Part shown: piece after piece, positions 8,901 to 18,923 of the stretch | Layout: every line of letters starts with the position of its first letter | Position numbering within the stretch: the stretch's first letter is position 1 | Source: Pseudomonas sp. SCB32 | Lineage (GTDB): Bacteria; Pseudomonadota; Gammaproteobacteria; Pseudomonadales; Pseudomonadaceae | Length of the DNA stretch: 64,000 nucleotides | Assembly: GCF_009189165.1 (NCBI RefSeq) | Contig: NZ_CP045118.1 | Span: 4,278,001 to 4,342,000 of the forward strand | Direction of reading: 5' to 3' | Program-made: the position numbers and the translations under genes | Notes under the pieces: model-generated | The model's database searches: none | Told to the model about the DNA's origin: nothing | What the model saw: only the letters and a program-made list of their open reading frames with translations

Positions 8901-10841
8901 CTCGGCATCGCCATTGACGATGTGGACGAAGGCGTCCTGCAGGGTCTCGTTGAGCTCCTGGATGTTGACGTCCAGGCCTTCGGCGTAGGTGAAGGCGAAG
9001 TCGTGGATCCAGTACTCGCGGCCATTGGTGTGGCGCAGGCGGTAGGGGAACTCACCGAGCACGCGCAGGCCGAGGTTCTCCAGGATCGGCAGGACATCCG
9101 ACAGCGCCAGCGGCGAATCGGCGTGGTACAGCTTGCAATGCAGCTGCTGCTCACCCTGGGCCAGCGGCTGGTAGAAGCTCATCACCAGCGGACGCTTGTC
9201 CGACAGGCTGGACAGGTGCTGCAGATCGACCACCGCGAAGTGCGGGGCGAAGCGCTCGCGATAACCGGCCGGGAAGCCCTTGGGGAAGTCTTCCAGCAGG
9301 TTGTTGCCCTGGCCTTCGCCAAAGTTCTCCAGCACCAGCGCGGCGTAGTCGTCCTGCCAGGAGCGGCAGGCCTGGATCGCTTCCTGTTCAAGCTGCGCGG
9401 CATCAACGTCGATGCGGTTCTTCGGATCGACGCGCAGGATGAACTGCACGCGCGCCAGGGTGGACTCGGAGAAGAAGGTCCAGAACTCGCAGTCGCTGGC
9501 CTTCAGGCGCTCACGCAGGACCTGCTCGATCTTGATGCGCGTCTCGGTGGAATAGATGTCGCGCGGCACGTACGCCAGGCAGTAGGCGAAGCGGCCGTAG
9601 GGGTCCTTGCGCAGGAACAGGCGGATCTTGTTGCGTTCCTGGATCTGCACGATGGACATGGCGGTGGCGAACAGCTCATCCACCGAGGTCTGGAACAGGT
9701 CGTCGCGCGGCAGCACTTCCAGCACCTGCGCCAGTTCCTTGCCCAGGTGCGCGTTGGCGTCGAAGCCGGAGCGGCGCTCGACTTCGAGCACCTTGCCACG
9801 GATCGACGGGATCTGGGTCACGCTGTCGTTGTAGACCGAGGAGGTGAACAGCCCCATGAAGCGGAACTCGCGCAGCACCTTGCCCTTGGCATCGATTTCG
9901 CGGATCGACACGTAATCCGGGTAGGCCGGGCGATGCACGCGGCTGGGGTGCGAGGCCTTGGCGAAGGACAGCAGCAGCGGCTCACGCAGGTAGGCCACCG
10001 CGTAGTCTTCGATGTGCAGTTCCTGCTGGCTGAGGCCGGTACGCAGCAGCTTGGTCACGCCGAGGAAGGACTTCTCGTCGTAGACCATGCGCCCGCCGTC
10101 GGTCTCGTCGGCGACGGTGAATTCCTCGTAGCCGAGGAAGGTGAAGTGATTGTCCAGCAGCCATTGGAGGAAGGCGCGCACTTCGGCGGTCTCTTCCGCG
10201 CGGACCTTGGACTTGGATTTGCCCAGCCAGGCCAGCAGGTCTTCGGCCTTGGCGCGCATGTCCGGGAAGTCGGCCACCGCCAGGCGAACCTCACCCAGCA
10301 CCTCGAGCAGGCTCTTCTCCAGCGTGCGCAGCTCGCCGATATGGGAGGCGCGGTCGATCTCCAGGTACATCAGCGATTCCTGATGCACGTCCTTGCCGTG
10401 GGTGCCCTTGGGCAGGATTTCCAGCAGCTCGCCCTTGCCGTTGCGACGCACGCTGAGCACGTTGGTCTGCAGGGTGTGGATGCTGTAGCCGCGGCGGTTC
10501 AGTTCCATGCGCACCGAATCGACCAGGAACGGCTGGTCCGGATGCAGCACCTGCACGGCGGTGTGGGTGGATTGCCAGCCGTGCTTCTCGTAATCGGGGT
10601 TGTACACCTGCACCTCGGGCTGGGCGGGATCGAACCGCTCCAGCATGCGCCAGGACGACAGGGTGCAGCCGACCAGGTCGGACAGCCTGCGCTGGGTCAA
10701 TTCGTCGAGGGAGATGAAACCGAAGAACTGTTCGGCGAACAGGGCCACTTGTGGCATGCCCTTGTCGTCGACGTGCTGCGCCAGGGCCGTCTGCAGTTGT
10801 TGCTGGAAGTCGGCTTTGCTGGCTGCGGTGAAGAACGCCAT
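5979..10841 (-). CDS. gdhB: NAD-specific glutamate dehydrogenase, 180-kDa class
   Basis: Start MAFFTAASKADFQQQ at 10841, with GGAGT eleven bases upstream, gives 1620 residues, the length I recall for P. aeruginosa GdhB. This large-class enzyme oxidatively deaminates glutamate to 2-oxoglutarate with NAD and serves arginine and glutamate catabolism. A long N-terminal regulatory region precedes the catalytic core, where VIVPTGAKGGFIPRR (substrate region with the lysine) and GIGDMAGDVFGNG (dinucleotide-binding loop) are visible. The gene is monocistronic, bounded by its own terminator and a 286-bp upstream spacer shared with a divergent gene. The opposite strand carries very long open frames, which are a composition artefact. 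Confidence 0.97.
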   Translation of the reverse strand: MAFFTAASKADFQQQLQTALAQHVDDKGMPQVALFAEQFFGFISLDELTQRRLSDLVGCTLSSWRMLERFDPAQPEVQVYNPDYEKHGWQSTHTAVQVLHPDQPFLVDSVRMELNRRGYSIHTLQTNVLSVRRNGKGELLEILPKGTHGKDVHQESLMYLEIDRASHIGELRTLEKSLLEVLGEVRLAVADFPDMRAKAEDLLAWLGKSKSKVRAEETAEVRAFLQWLLDNHFTFLGYEEFTVADETDGGRMVYDEKSFLGVTKLLRTGLSQQELHIEDYAVAYLREPLLLSFAKASHPSRVHRPAYPDYVSIREIDAKGKVLREFRFMGLFTSSVYNDSVTQIPSIRGKVLEVERRSGFDANAHLGKELAQVLEVLPRDDLFQTSVDELFATAMSIVQIQERNKIRLFLRKDPYGRFAYCLAYVPRDIYSTETRIKIEQVLRERLKASDCEFWTFFSESTLARVQFILRVDPKNRIDVDAAQLEQEAIQACRSWQDDYAALVLENFGEGQGNNLLEDFPKGFPAGYRERFAPHFAVVDLQHLSSLSDKRPLVMSFYQPLAQGEQQLHCKLYHADSPLALSDVLPILENLGLRVLGEFPYRLRHTNGREYWIHDFAFTYAEGLDVNIQELNETLQDAFVHIVNGDAENDAFNRLVLTAGLPWRDVALLRAYARYLKQIRLGFDLGYIASALNAHVDIARELVRLFKTRFYLARKLTVEDLTDKQQKLEQAILTALDDVQVLNEDRILRRYLDLIKATLRTNFYQPDAAGQNKSYFSFKFNPKAIPEIPRPTPKFEIFVYCPRVEGVHLRFGDVARGGLRWSDREEDFRTEVLGLVKAQQVKNAVIVPTGAKGGFIPRRLPVGGTRDEIQAEAIACYRIFISGLLDITDNLKEGQVVPPANVVRHDPDDPYLVVAADKGTATFSDIANGISADYNFWLGDAFASGGSAGYDHKGMGITARGGWVSVQRHFRERGIDVQKDNVTVIGIGDMAGDVFGNGLLMSDKLQMVAAFNHMHIFLDPNPDPAASFAERQRMFNLPRSSWADYDASLISAGGGIFLRSAKSITLTPEVRARFDIDAERLTPTELINALLKAPVDLLWNGGIGTYVKSSKETHADVGDKANDGLRVDGRELRVKVVGEGGNLGMTQLARVEFGLNGGACNTDFIDNAGGVDCSDHEVNIKILLNEVVTAGDMTSKQRNKLLAEMTEQVSGLVLGNNYKQTQALSLAERRARERIAEYRRLMTDLEGRGKLDRALEFLPTDDALAERIAAGQGLTRAELSVLISYSKIDLKEQLLGSLVPDDDYLTRDMETAFPQTLVDTFGPAMRKHRLKREIVSTQIANDLINHMGITFVQRLKESTGMTPANVAGAYVIVRDVFHLPHWFRQIEALDYQVPAEVQLTLMDELMRLGRRATRWFLRSRRNEQDAARDVAHFGPRIAALGLKLNELLEGPTRELWQARYQGYVDAGVPELLARMVAGTSHLYTLLPIIEAADVTGRDPADVARAYFALGSELELTWYLQQISSLPVENNWQALAREAFRDDLDWQQRAITVSVLQMNDGPAEIDQRVVLWLAQHAPMVERWRAMLVDLRASSGTDYAMYAVANRELLDLAQSNQHGACIP

Positions 10842-10939
10842 GGTGTTACTCCGCTGGGCTCGAATTATTGGATTGAGCGTAGTTCGCTTGTGCGTCTTGG
10901 GGCGGATCACAGATGTAATCGGGCAGTGTGACCCTCGAC

Positions 10940-10962
10940 TGACCATCCCGACCGGACGGTCA
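10940..10962. promoter_or_regulatory. candidate palindromic site in the gdhB divergent spacer
   Basis: GACCGGACGGTC (10950-10961) is a compact palindrome with 5-bp arms, and TGACC (10940-10944) pairs with GGTCA (10958-10962) as an overlapping wider repeat. The site sits about 100 bp upstream of the gdhB start and about 165 bp upstream of the divergent gene. A repressor or activator site is possible; no regulator is identified. Confidence 0.3.
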
Positions 10963-11127
10963 CCGGTTCGCCGAGCTTATCGGGAGTGGGCTACCGTCCG
11001 CTTACGGGGCTGCGACATATTCGTTCAACGGCTTGCTCCGGACGGCCCCCGGCGTGCCCATTCGGCAATTACCGAAATACTTGTACGGCCGATCCGAAAC
11101 TGACGCAGGAAATATCAAAGCGCTATC

Positions 11128-12036
11128 ATGGACTTCCCGCCTGGAATGGATGCCATGCAACGCCGCCCTCCCCTGCACCGCCCATTGCTCCGACACTTGG
11201 ACAATCTGCTGGTCACCCTGCTCGGCATCACGCTGGTCGCCCTGGCCTGGCTGTTCCTGCCGATCGCGATCCGTCCGCTGTTGCTGGGCGCTGTGCCGGT
11301 CTACCTCGGTGTACTGCTGCCGCGCTGCATCGGTCGTCGCGAACGCTTGCGCCGGGTCGCCGCAGCCCGCCAGCGCTCGATCGAGGAGTGGGGATTCTGC
11401 AGCCGCGACCGCAGCGGGCCATGGATCAACTACATCGATTTTCCGTTGGTGCGCGAGGACGCCGCCTTCCAGGGCCGCTTCTTCTATAGCGAGTGGCTGG
11501 TGGTGCACGACGGTCGCATCATCATCAACCCCGGCCCGGCCAGGGTGGACCTGGAAGCCAGCACCGTAAGCTACGACCTCTGCTGCCAGCGCACCTATGC
11601 CTGGGACGGCTGTTCGCCCAAGGTGCCCTTCTACTGGGTCGCCACCCTCGGCACGCCCGACTGGTGGGACCACCTGGAACCGGTGCAGTACCTGCATCAC
11701 GGCCAGCAGACGCAACGCCTGATGTTCTGGCCGGTGGCCCACCACGCGAGCCTGGTGCACGACGCGCTGTACCAGTTCCTGAATGTCGCCCCGGTGACCA
11801 AGGCCGAGGCGGATGAACTGTTTCACCGAATGTTGCTGGAAGCCGGTATGCCGCGGCTGGTCGCATGGGTCTATCGTTTCGCCGTCATCCACGGCGGAGC
11901 CCGCGACATGCGCCGGGTCCGCAACCCCAACAGCGCGCTGCGCTGCCTGACGCCCCTGCCCGGCGACCCGGGGTCGCAGGCCGCGCAGCCCCAGGTGAGA
12001 ACCTCGGCGCTCCACGCGGAACTGCCGATGCAGTAA
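11128..12036 (+). CDS. conserved membrane protein of unknown function (PA3069-like position)
   Basis: About 302 residues. ATG 11128 is used; ATG 11155 is an alternative with GGA spaced closer to it. Two hydrophobic segments lie at about residues 25-65 (LLVTLLGITLVALAWLFLP, then LLLGAVPVYLGVLLP), followed by a long soluble region rich in Trp, Tyr and His that has no known motif. It lies just before the MoxR gene, with 45 bp between stop and start, so it may be the first gene of that operon. The position next to gdhB matches PA3069 in PAO1 as I recall it. Function unknown. Confidence 0.7.
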   Translation: MDFPPGMDAMQRRPPLHRPLLRHLDNLLVTLLGITLVALAWLFLPIAIRPLLLGAVPVYLGVLLPRCIGRRERLRRVAAARQRSIEEWGFCSRDRSGPWINYIDFPLVREDAAFQGRFFYSEWLVVHDGRIIINPGPARVDLEASTVSYDLCCQRTYAWDGCSPKVPFYWVATLGTPDWWDHLEPVQYLHHGQQTQRLMFWPVAHHASLVHDALYQFLNVAPVTKAEADELFHRMLLEAGMPRLVAWVYRFAVIHGGARDMRRVRNPNSALRCLTPLPGDPGSQAAQPQVRTSALHAELPMQ

Positions 12037-12081
12037 AGTATGGGCCCCGACAGCCCCACCCTCGTCCAGGAATCCCACGCG

Positions 12082-13041
<960 letters not shown>

Positions 13042-13042
13042 C

Positions 13043-13987
13043 ATGCACAACGTCCTGGCGCCCGGCGTGGCCGTCTCGCTCGGCGAGCTGATCGAGATTC
13101 GTCACCGCCTGCGCGAAGTCCAGCTGTTCTCCACGCCGTCGCGGCGCAGCCCGTTGATCGGCCTGCACCATTCGCGCCTGCGCGGACGCGGCGTGGACTT
13201 CGACCAGGTACGCGTCTACCAGGCCGGCGACGACGTACGCACCATCGACTGGCGCGTCACCGCGCGCACCCAGGAACCGCACACCAAGCTGTTCCATGAA
13301 GAGCGCGAGCGCCCGGTGTTCGTCCTCGTCGAACAGAGCACGCGGCTGTTCTTCGGCTCCGGCCTGTGCCTCAAGTCGGTGCTCGCCGCCCGCGCCGCCG
13401 CGTTCATCGGCTGGTCCGCGCTGGCCCACAACGACCGCATCGGCGGGCTGGTCTTCACCGACAGCGAATGCCACGAGATCAAGCCACGGCGCAGCAAGCA
13501 GAGCCTGCTGCAGCTGCTCAACCTGGTCGTGCGCGCCAACCACGGACTGCTCACCAGCGCAGGCGTCAGCCAAAGCGGCGACGGTTTCAGCATGGCCCTG
13601 CGCCGCGCCCGCGAAGTCCTGCGCCCCGGCAGCCTGATCCTGGTGGTGTGCGACGAGCGCGCACTGGGCGACCTGGCCGAGCAGCAACTGGCACTGCTGG
13701 CGCGTCATACCGACCTGGTGCTGCTGCCCGTGTCCGACCCGCTCGATCACGCGCTGCCGGCAGCCGGGCTGCTCCGTTTCGCGGAAGGACAGGCGCAGCT
13801 GGAACTGGACACCCACATCGACGAACAGCGCCTGGCCTATCGTGCCCTGGGGCAGGCCCGTCGCGAGCGCTGGACGCGACTGGCCCAACGCCTGGGAGTG
13901 CCACTGCTGCCGCTGTCCACCCAGGAAGAACTGGTCGAGCAGTTGCGCAACCTGCTGGAGCAACATCAGCCGGGGTACGCGCCATGA
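13043..13987 (+). CDS. DUF58-domain protein of the Bat operon
   Basis: 314 residues, starting 1 bp after the MoxR stop. The DUF58 signature is at about residues 40-75: [20 protein letters not shown] followed by [20 protein letters not shown]. The rest folds as a degenerate vWA-like domain without a clear MIDAS. DUF58 proteins regularly accompany MoxR ATPases and are thought to be adaptors or substrates of them. The stop overlaps the next start by 4 bp (ATGA), indicating coupled translation. Confidence 0.93.
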   Translation: MHNVLAPGVAVSLGELIEIRHRLREVQLFSTPSRRSPLIGLHHSRLRGRGVDFDQVRVYQAGDDVRTIDWRVTARTQEPHTKLFHEERERPVFVLVEQSTRLFFGSGLCLKSVLAARAAAFIGWSALAHNDRIGGLVFTDSECHEIKPRRSKQSLLQLLNLVVRANHGLLTSAGVSQSGDGFSMALRRAREVLRPGSLILVVCDERALGDLAEQQLALLARHTDLVLLPVSDPLDHALPAAGLLRFAEGQAQLELDTHIDEQRLAYRALGQARRERWTRLAQRLGVPLLPLSTQEELVEQLRNLLEQHQPGYAP

Positions 13988-14481
13988 ACCCGATTGACCA
14001 GCTGGAGCCGCTGATCGCCCCCGCGCCGATCGCCTGGTGGCCGCCCGCCCCCGGCTGGTGGGTGGTGGCCGCATTGATTCCGATAGCACTGTGGCTGCTC
14101 TGGCTGACACGCAAGCACTGGCAGCCACGACGCAAGCCGAAGGAGGTCGCCGAGGCCCCGCTCGATCCCTTGCGCCAGGCGGCGCTGGAAGAGCTCGCCC
14201 GGCTCCCGCGCCCTTACGACCGCGCCCCCGCCGGCCCCTGGCTGCAGGCCATCAACGGCTTGCTCAAGCGCGTCTCGCGTGCACGCTGGCCCGACAGCCA
14301 CAGCCATACGCTGAGCGGCCGCGCCTGGCTGGCCTTCCTCGACAACCGCTGCCCCGCCGCCGGCCTGACCCGCTGGATGATCCTGGTGGAGGGCGGCTAC
14401 CGCTCCGAATGCCAGCTCGACGACAAGGCCATCAACGGCCTCACCGCCGCCGTGGAAATCTGGGTGCGCAAGCATGTTTGA
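13984..14481 (+). CDS. DUF4381 membrane protein of the Bat operon
   Basis: 165 residues starting [20 protein letters not shown], overlapping the DUF58 stop by 4 bp. One transmembrane helix lies at about residues 25-45 (WWVVAALIPIALWLLWLT), preceded by the Pro/Trp-rich segment typical of DUF4381 and followed by a basic stop-transfer stretch and a cytoplasmic helical domain. It probably anchors the DUF58/MoxR partners at the inner membrane; this role is inferred from its constant position in such operons. Its 3' end overlaps the BatA start by 8 bp. Confidence 0.9.
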   Translation: MNPIDQLEPLIAPAPIAWWPPAPGWWVVAALIPIALWLLWLTRKHWQPRRKPKEVAEAPLDPLRQAALEELARLPRPYDRAPAGPWLQAINGLLKRVSRARWPDSHSHTLSGRAWLAFLDNRCPAAGLTRWMILVEGGYRSECQLDDKAINGLTAAVEIWVRKHV

Positions 14482-15517
14482 GTTCGCCTGGCCCTGGGTC
14501 TTCCTGCTCGCGCCCCTGCCCTGGGTGATGCGCCTGATCCTGCCGCCGGCAGACAGTGGCGAGGCCGCGCTCAAGGTCAGCTTCCTCCAGGAACTCGAAG
14601 GCCTCGCCGGCCGCCGCGCCCGCGCCCGTCTGCCGGCCTGGCGCCAACAGGCGCCCTTCGCCCTGCTCTGGCTCTGCCTCTTGATGGCGGCGGCACGCCC
14701 GCAGTGGGTCGGCGAGCCGCTGCCGATTCCCTCCACCGGCCGCGACCTGCTGCTCGCCGTGGATGTCTCAGGCTCCATGGACACCCCTGACATGCACTGG
14801 GAAGACGGCGAGATCAGCCGCATCGAGGCGGTGAAGAAGCTCTTTGGCGACTTCATCGAAGCCCGTCGCGGCGATCGCGTCGGCCTGATCCTCTTCGGCA
14901 CCCGCGCCTACCTCCAGGCTCCGCTGACCTTCGACCGCAGCACCGTACGCATCTGGCTCGACGAAGCAATGATCGGCATCGCCGGCAAGGACACCGCGCT
15001 GGGCGACGCCATTGGCCTTGCGGTCAAGCGCCTGCGCCAGCGTCCGGCACAGAGCCGCGTGCTGGTCATGATCACCGACGGCGCCAACACCGCCGGCGAG
15101 ATCGATCCGCAGACCGCCGCCCGTCTCGCTGCCCAGGAGCAGGTGAAGGTCTACACCATCGGCATCGGCGCCGATCCCCAGCAGGGCGGCGTGAAAGGCC
15201 TGTTCGGCCTGAATCCGGGCCAGGACCTGGACGAGCCGGCGCTCAAGTCCATCGCCCAGATCACCGGCGGCGAGTACTTCCGCGCCCGCAACGGCGAGGA
15301 GCTGAAACGCATCTCCGACAGCCTCGATGCCCTGGAGCCGGTGGAGCAGAAACCCACCCAGGCACGCCCCGCCCTCGCCCTTTACTGCTGGCCGCTGCTG
15401 CTGGCGCTGCTGATCAGCGTGACGCTGGTGGTCCGTGAGCTCTGGCCGCCGGAGGACTGGCGCTGGCCGGCACGCCCGGCCTGGCTGGCGCGACTGCGCC
15501 GGGAGCGACAGCCATGA
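14474..15517 (+). CDS. BatA-like vWA-domain membrane protein
   Basis: 347 residues with N-terminal membrane segments (about residues 5-24 and 60-78), a vWA domain, and a C-terminal transmembrane helix (about 300-322). The MIDAS metal site is intact: DVSGS at residues 97-101, a Thr-containing loop around GKDTALGDA, and MITDGANTAG. It should therefore bind Mg and a ligand in the periplasmic face of the inner membrane. It corresponds to BatA of the Bacteroides aerotolerance operons. Its neighbours overlap on both sides, so it is made in step with BatB/C. Confidence 0.93.
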   Translation: MFEFAWPWVFLLAPLPWVMRLILPPADSGEAALKVSFLQELEGLAGRRARARLPAWRQQAPFALLWLCLLMAAARPQWVGEPLPIPSTGRDLLLAVDVSGSMDTPDMHWEDGEISRIEAVKKLFGDFIEARRGDRVGLILFGTRAYLQAPLTFDRSTVRIWLDEAMIGIAGKDTALGDAIGLAVKRLRQRPAQSRVLVMITDGANTAGEIDPQTAARLAAQEQVKVYTIGIGADPQQGGVKGLFGLNPGQDLDEPALKSIAQITGGEYFRARNGEELKRISDSLDALEPVEQKPTQARPALALYCWPLLLALLISVTLVVRELWPPEDWRWPARPAWLARLRRERQP

Positions 15518-17277
15518 GCGCGCTCTGGCCCCACCTGCTGCGCCCCTGGTCGCTGCTCCTGCTGCCGCTGCTCGGCTGGCTGCTGTGGAAGCTCTGGCAC
15601 CGCCAGCGCCGCGCCGGTCGCTGGCAATTGCTGCTGCCGGCCGCCTTCCACCCCTGGATGCTCTCCGGCGGCAGCGGTCGATACGAACGGCGCCCCTGGA
15701 TATTCCTCGGCCTGGCCTGGCTGCTGGCCGTGCTCGCGCTGCTCGGCCCGAGCTGGCAGTACCTGGAACAGCCGGCGATGGAGCGCAGCGACCCACTGGT
15801 CGTGGTCCTCGAACTGACGCCCGAAATGCTCGCCACCGACCTGCCGCCCAGCCGCCTGGAACAGGCCCGGCGCAAGGTGCTCGACCTGCTGCAGGCACGC
15901 AGCGATGCGCAGACCGCCATCGTTGTCTACGCCGGCAGTGCGCACACCCTTGTCCCCCTGTCCAACGACCTGGACACCGCGCGCAACCTGCTGGACGTGC
16001 TCAAACCCTCGATCATGCCGGCGCCGGGCCGGCGCGCCGACCTCGCCGTCGAACTGGCGCGCCAGCTGCTGAACCACGGTGCCACGGGCAACGGCCACAT
16101 CCTGTTGATCACCGGCGCCCTGGATGCCCAGGAACGCCAGGGCATACGCAAGGCGCTCAAAGGCAAGGGCAAGGACCTGCTGCTGCTCGCCACCGGCACC
16201 GCCGGCGGTGCGCCGATCGCCCAGGAGGACGGCACCTTCCTCAAGGATGAACAGGGCAACATCCTGGTGCCCCGGCTGGATGAAAACTCCCTGCGCCAGT
16301 TCACCACCGACCTCGACGGGCACTTCCAGCGCCTTCGCCAGGGCAACGGCGACCTGAGCGCCCTGGGCCTGTTGAACAACACCCAGGGCTTGCAGATCAG
16401 CGAGGAGGACGCCCTCCTGCGCCTGCAGCGCTGGGCCGATCAGGGCTACTGGCTGCTGCTGCCACTGCTGCTGCTCGCCGCCTGCGCCGGCCGCCGGGGC
16501 TGGCTGTTCAGCCTGCCATTGCTGCTGCCACTGCTGTGGTCGCCGCCGCAGACGGCCAACGCCTTCGAGTTCGCCGACCTCTGGCTGCGCCCCGACCAGC
16601 AGGGCGTGCGACTACTCGACGCCCAGCGGCCGGCCGAAGCCGCCGAGCGCTTCGAGGACTTCCGCTGGCGCGGCCAGGCACTCTACGAAGCAGGCGACTA
16701 CGTCGACGCCGCGCATGCCTTCGCACAGGGCGACAGCGCCGCCGACCATTACAACCGAGGCAACGCCCTGGCCCGGCAGAACGAGCTGGAAGCTGCGATC
16801 GACGCCTACGACCAGGCCCTGGAACGCGATCCGGAACTGGCCGTAGCGCAACGCAACAAGGCACTGCTGGAAGACCTGCTGCGTCAGCGGCAGAAAGCCT
16901 CCAGCGACGAAATAAGCCAATCCTCGCCGCAGCAGAATCCGTCCCACGGTGAGACCAGCGAGGCACAACAGGCGCAGCACAAAGACTCCAAACCCAGGCA
17001 AGAGCAGTCCGAGGAACAGGACTCGCACCCCACTCCATCGACCCAGACGCCGGAACAACGCGACGCCGACAAGCCGGCCGCCAGCCAGAGCAATGCGCAA
17101 CAACTGGCGCAGGGCGAGGAAAGCGAAACCAACCCGACGCCGACCGGTCCACTGAGTGACGAGCGCCGCCAGGCCCTGGAACAATGGTTGCGCCAGATTC
17201 CCGACGATCCATCCGAACTGCTGCGACGCAAGTTCTGGTATCAGCAACAGCAGCAGCGCCAGGAACCCACGCAATGA
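15514..17277 (+). CDS. BatB/BatC fusion: degenerate vWA domain plus TPR repeats
   Basis: 587 residues. Two N-terminal membrane helices (about 10-27 and 62-78) lead into a vWA-like domain (about 95-290), then two more membrane segments (about 312-345), TPR units around residues 375-450 (ALYEAGDYVDAAHAFAQGD, YNRGNALARQNELEAAIDAY), and a long Gln/Ser/Glu-rich disordered tail. The MIDAS motif is degenerate: the expected D-x-S-x-S reads E-L-T-P-E at 100-104, and the later T-D-G reads T-G-A, so metal binding is doubtful. BatB and BatC are separate proteins in Bacteroides and fused here. Overlaps BatA and BatD by 4 bp each. Confidence 0.92.
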   Translation: MSALWPHLLRPWSLLLLPLLGWLLWKLWHRQRRAGRWQLLLPAAFHPWMLSGGSGRYERRPWIFLGLAWLLAVLALLGPSWQYLEQPAMERSDPLVVVLELTPEMLATDLPPSRLEQARRKVLDLLQARSDAQTAIVVYAGSAHTLVPLSNDLDTARNLLDVLKPSIMPAPGRRADLAVELARQLLNHGATGNGHILLITGALDAQERQGIRKALKGKGKDLLLLATGTAGGAPIAQEDGTFLKDEQGNILVPRLDENSLRQFTTDLDGHFQRLRQGNGDLSALGLLNNTQGLQISEEDALLRLQRWADQGYWLLLPLLLLAACAGRRGWLFSLPLLLPLLWSPPQTANAFEFADLWLRPDQQGVRLLDAQRPAEAAERFEDFRWRGQALYEAGDYVDAAHAFAQGDSAADHYNRGNALARQNELEAAIDAYDQALERDPELAVAQRNKALLEDLLRQRQKASSDEISQSSPQQNPSHGETSEAQQAQHKDSKPRQEQSEEQDSHPTPSTQTPEQRDADKPAASQSNAQQLAQGEESETNPTPTGPLSDERRQALEQWLRQIPDDPSELLRRKFWYQQQQQRQEPTQ

Positions 17278-18923
17278 AAAGGCTGATCTGCCTGACCCTG
17301 CTCTGCCTCGCCGCCGTCCGAGCCGAGGCCAGTTTCACCGCCAGCGTCGACCGCACGCGCCTCAACGAAGGCGAGAGCATCGACCTGACGCTGGAGTCCG
17401 ACGACCCGACCCTGTTCGGCAAGCCGGACCTGAAGCCCCTGGACGAGCACTTCCTGGTGCTGGGCACCCGCCAGGTCAACCGCCTCACGACCCTGAACGG
17501 CAAGACCCAGGCCACCACCCGCTGGATCGTCACCCTGCAACCGCGCAGCGAAGGCACCGCGGTGATCCCGCCTCTGCACCTGGGCGGCAACGCAACCGAC
17601 TCCATCAGCCTGCAGGTACTCAAGGCATCGGAAAACGCCGGCAGCCAGGCACTCGCCCCGGTATTCATCGAAGCCAGTGTCGACCAGCAAGAAAGCTACG
17701 TGCAGGCGCAGGTGATTCTTACGCTGCGTATCTACCATTCGGTATCGCTGTACGACGACAGCAGCCTCACGCCGCTGCAGATCACCGATGCTCGTGTCGA
17801 GCCGCTGGGCGAAGCGCGTACCTACGAGAAGGAAATCAACGGCGTGCGCCACGGGGTCATCGAAGTTCGCTACGCGATCTTCCCGCAGAAGAGCGGTCCC
17901 CTGGAAATCCCCGGCCAGACCTTCAACGCCACCCAGGCCGCCCAGCAGCGCAGTCCCGACGAGAGCCCCTTCGGCCCGCCGTCCGGCAAGCAGATCCGGG
18001 TGGTCTCGCCGAACATTGCACTGCAGATCAAACCCAAGCCCGCCGACTATCCCAAGGACGCCCCCTGGCTGCCGGCCCGCTCGCTGAGCCTCAACGAGAC
18101 CTGGAGCCCGCAGCCGGAACAGGCCCGCGCCGGCGAAGCGCTGACCCGCAACATCATGCTGCGCGTGGAAGGGCTTTCCAGCGCCCAGCTGCCGCCGCTA
18201 CCGCAGACGGTGCAGGGAGGCCTGCGCCACTACCCCGACCAGCCGCACCTGGCCAACCAGAGCACCGAGCAGGGTGTGATCGGCAGCCGCGAGGAACGCG
18301 AGGCGCTGATCGCCGACCATGCCGGTCAGGTGCAGTTGCCCCCCATCGAAGTCGTCTGGTGGAACACCCGGGACAATCGCGTCGAGCGCACCAGCCTGCC
18401 GGCGCGCACCCTGGAGGTCGCGGCCAACCCGCAACTGGACGGCGCGGCCGAAACGCCCACCGCACCATCCACCGACGCCCTGCTGCAACCCCAGGCCCGG
18501 CTGTGGCCCTGGCAGCTGGCCTGCGCCATTCTCGCCTTCACCACATTGCTGGGCTTCGGCCTGTGGTGGCGTGCGCGCCGACTGCCCGCCGTGATTCGCG
18601 CCGCAGTCGCCGGCCCCAGCGCCCGGACCCTGCTCGACGAACTGCGCCGCGCCTGCCAGGCCAACGACTCGCACGCCACCCGCCAGGCGCTGGACGCCTG
18701 GGCGCGCCAGCAACCGGAGACCCTTGCCGACATGGCGGCGCGCTTCGTGCCGCTGTCCGATGCCCTGGACAGCCTCAACGGCGCGCTCTACAGCGACAGC
18801 GAAGGCGGTCGCAACTGGCAGGGCGAGGACCTCTGGCGCGCCGTGCGCAGCCTGCCGGGCGCCGATCCGGAAGCGGCACCCGCCACCGAACCGGGCAGCC
18901 TGCCGCCGCTCTACCCACGCTGA
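17274..18923 (+). CDS. BatD-like membrane-anchored protein
   Basis: 549 residues starting MKRLICLTLLCLAAVRAEAS, with an N-terminal signal peptide probably cut after AEA. A long periplasmic region of beta-sandwich character follows (BatD/oxygen-tolerance family), with the family opening FTASVDRTRLNEGESIDLTL. A C-terminal transmembrane helix lies at about residues 415-440 (WQLACAILAFTTLLGFGLWW), leaving a cytoplasmic tail of about 110 residues. It overlaps the BatB/C stop by 4 bp. Its probable partners are the membrane vWA proteins. The start at 17184 in the same frame lies inside the upstream gene and is rejected. Confidence 0.92.
   Translation: MKRLICLTLLCLAAVRAEASFTASVDRTRLNEGESIDLTLESDDPTLFGKPDLKPLDEHFLVLGTRQVNRLTTLNGKTQATTRWIVTLQPRSEGTAVIPPLHLGGNATDSISLQVLKASENAGSQALAPVFIEASVDQQESYVQAQVILTLRIYHSVSLYDDSSLTPLQITDARVEPLGEARTYEKEINGVRHGVIEVRYAIFPQKSGPLEIPGQTFNATQAAQQRSPDESPFGPPSGKQIRVVSPNIALQIKPKPADYPKDAPWLPARSLSLNETWSPQPEQARAGEALTRNIMLRVEGLSSAQLPPLPQTVQGGLRHYPDQPHLANQSTEQGVIGSREEREALIADHAGQVQLPPIEVVWWNTRDNRVERTSLPARTLEVAANPQLDGAAETPTAPSTDALLQPQARLWPWQLACAILAFTTLLGFGLWWRARRLPAVIRAAVAGPSARTLLDELRRACQANDSHATRQALDAWARQQPETLADMAARFVPLSDALDSLNGALYSDSEGGRNWQGEDLWRAVRSLPGADPEAAPATEPGSLPPLYPR

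Noticed and set aside
5997..10931. Two very long open frames on the plus strand opposite gdhB
   Set aside because: They are exactly antisense to a full-length gdhB, start and stop inside it, and have low-complexity Val/Gln/His-rich translations; they follow from GC-rich third positions.
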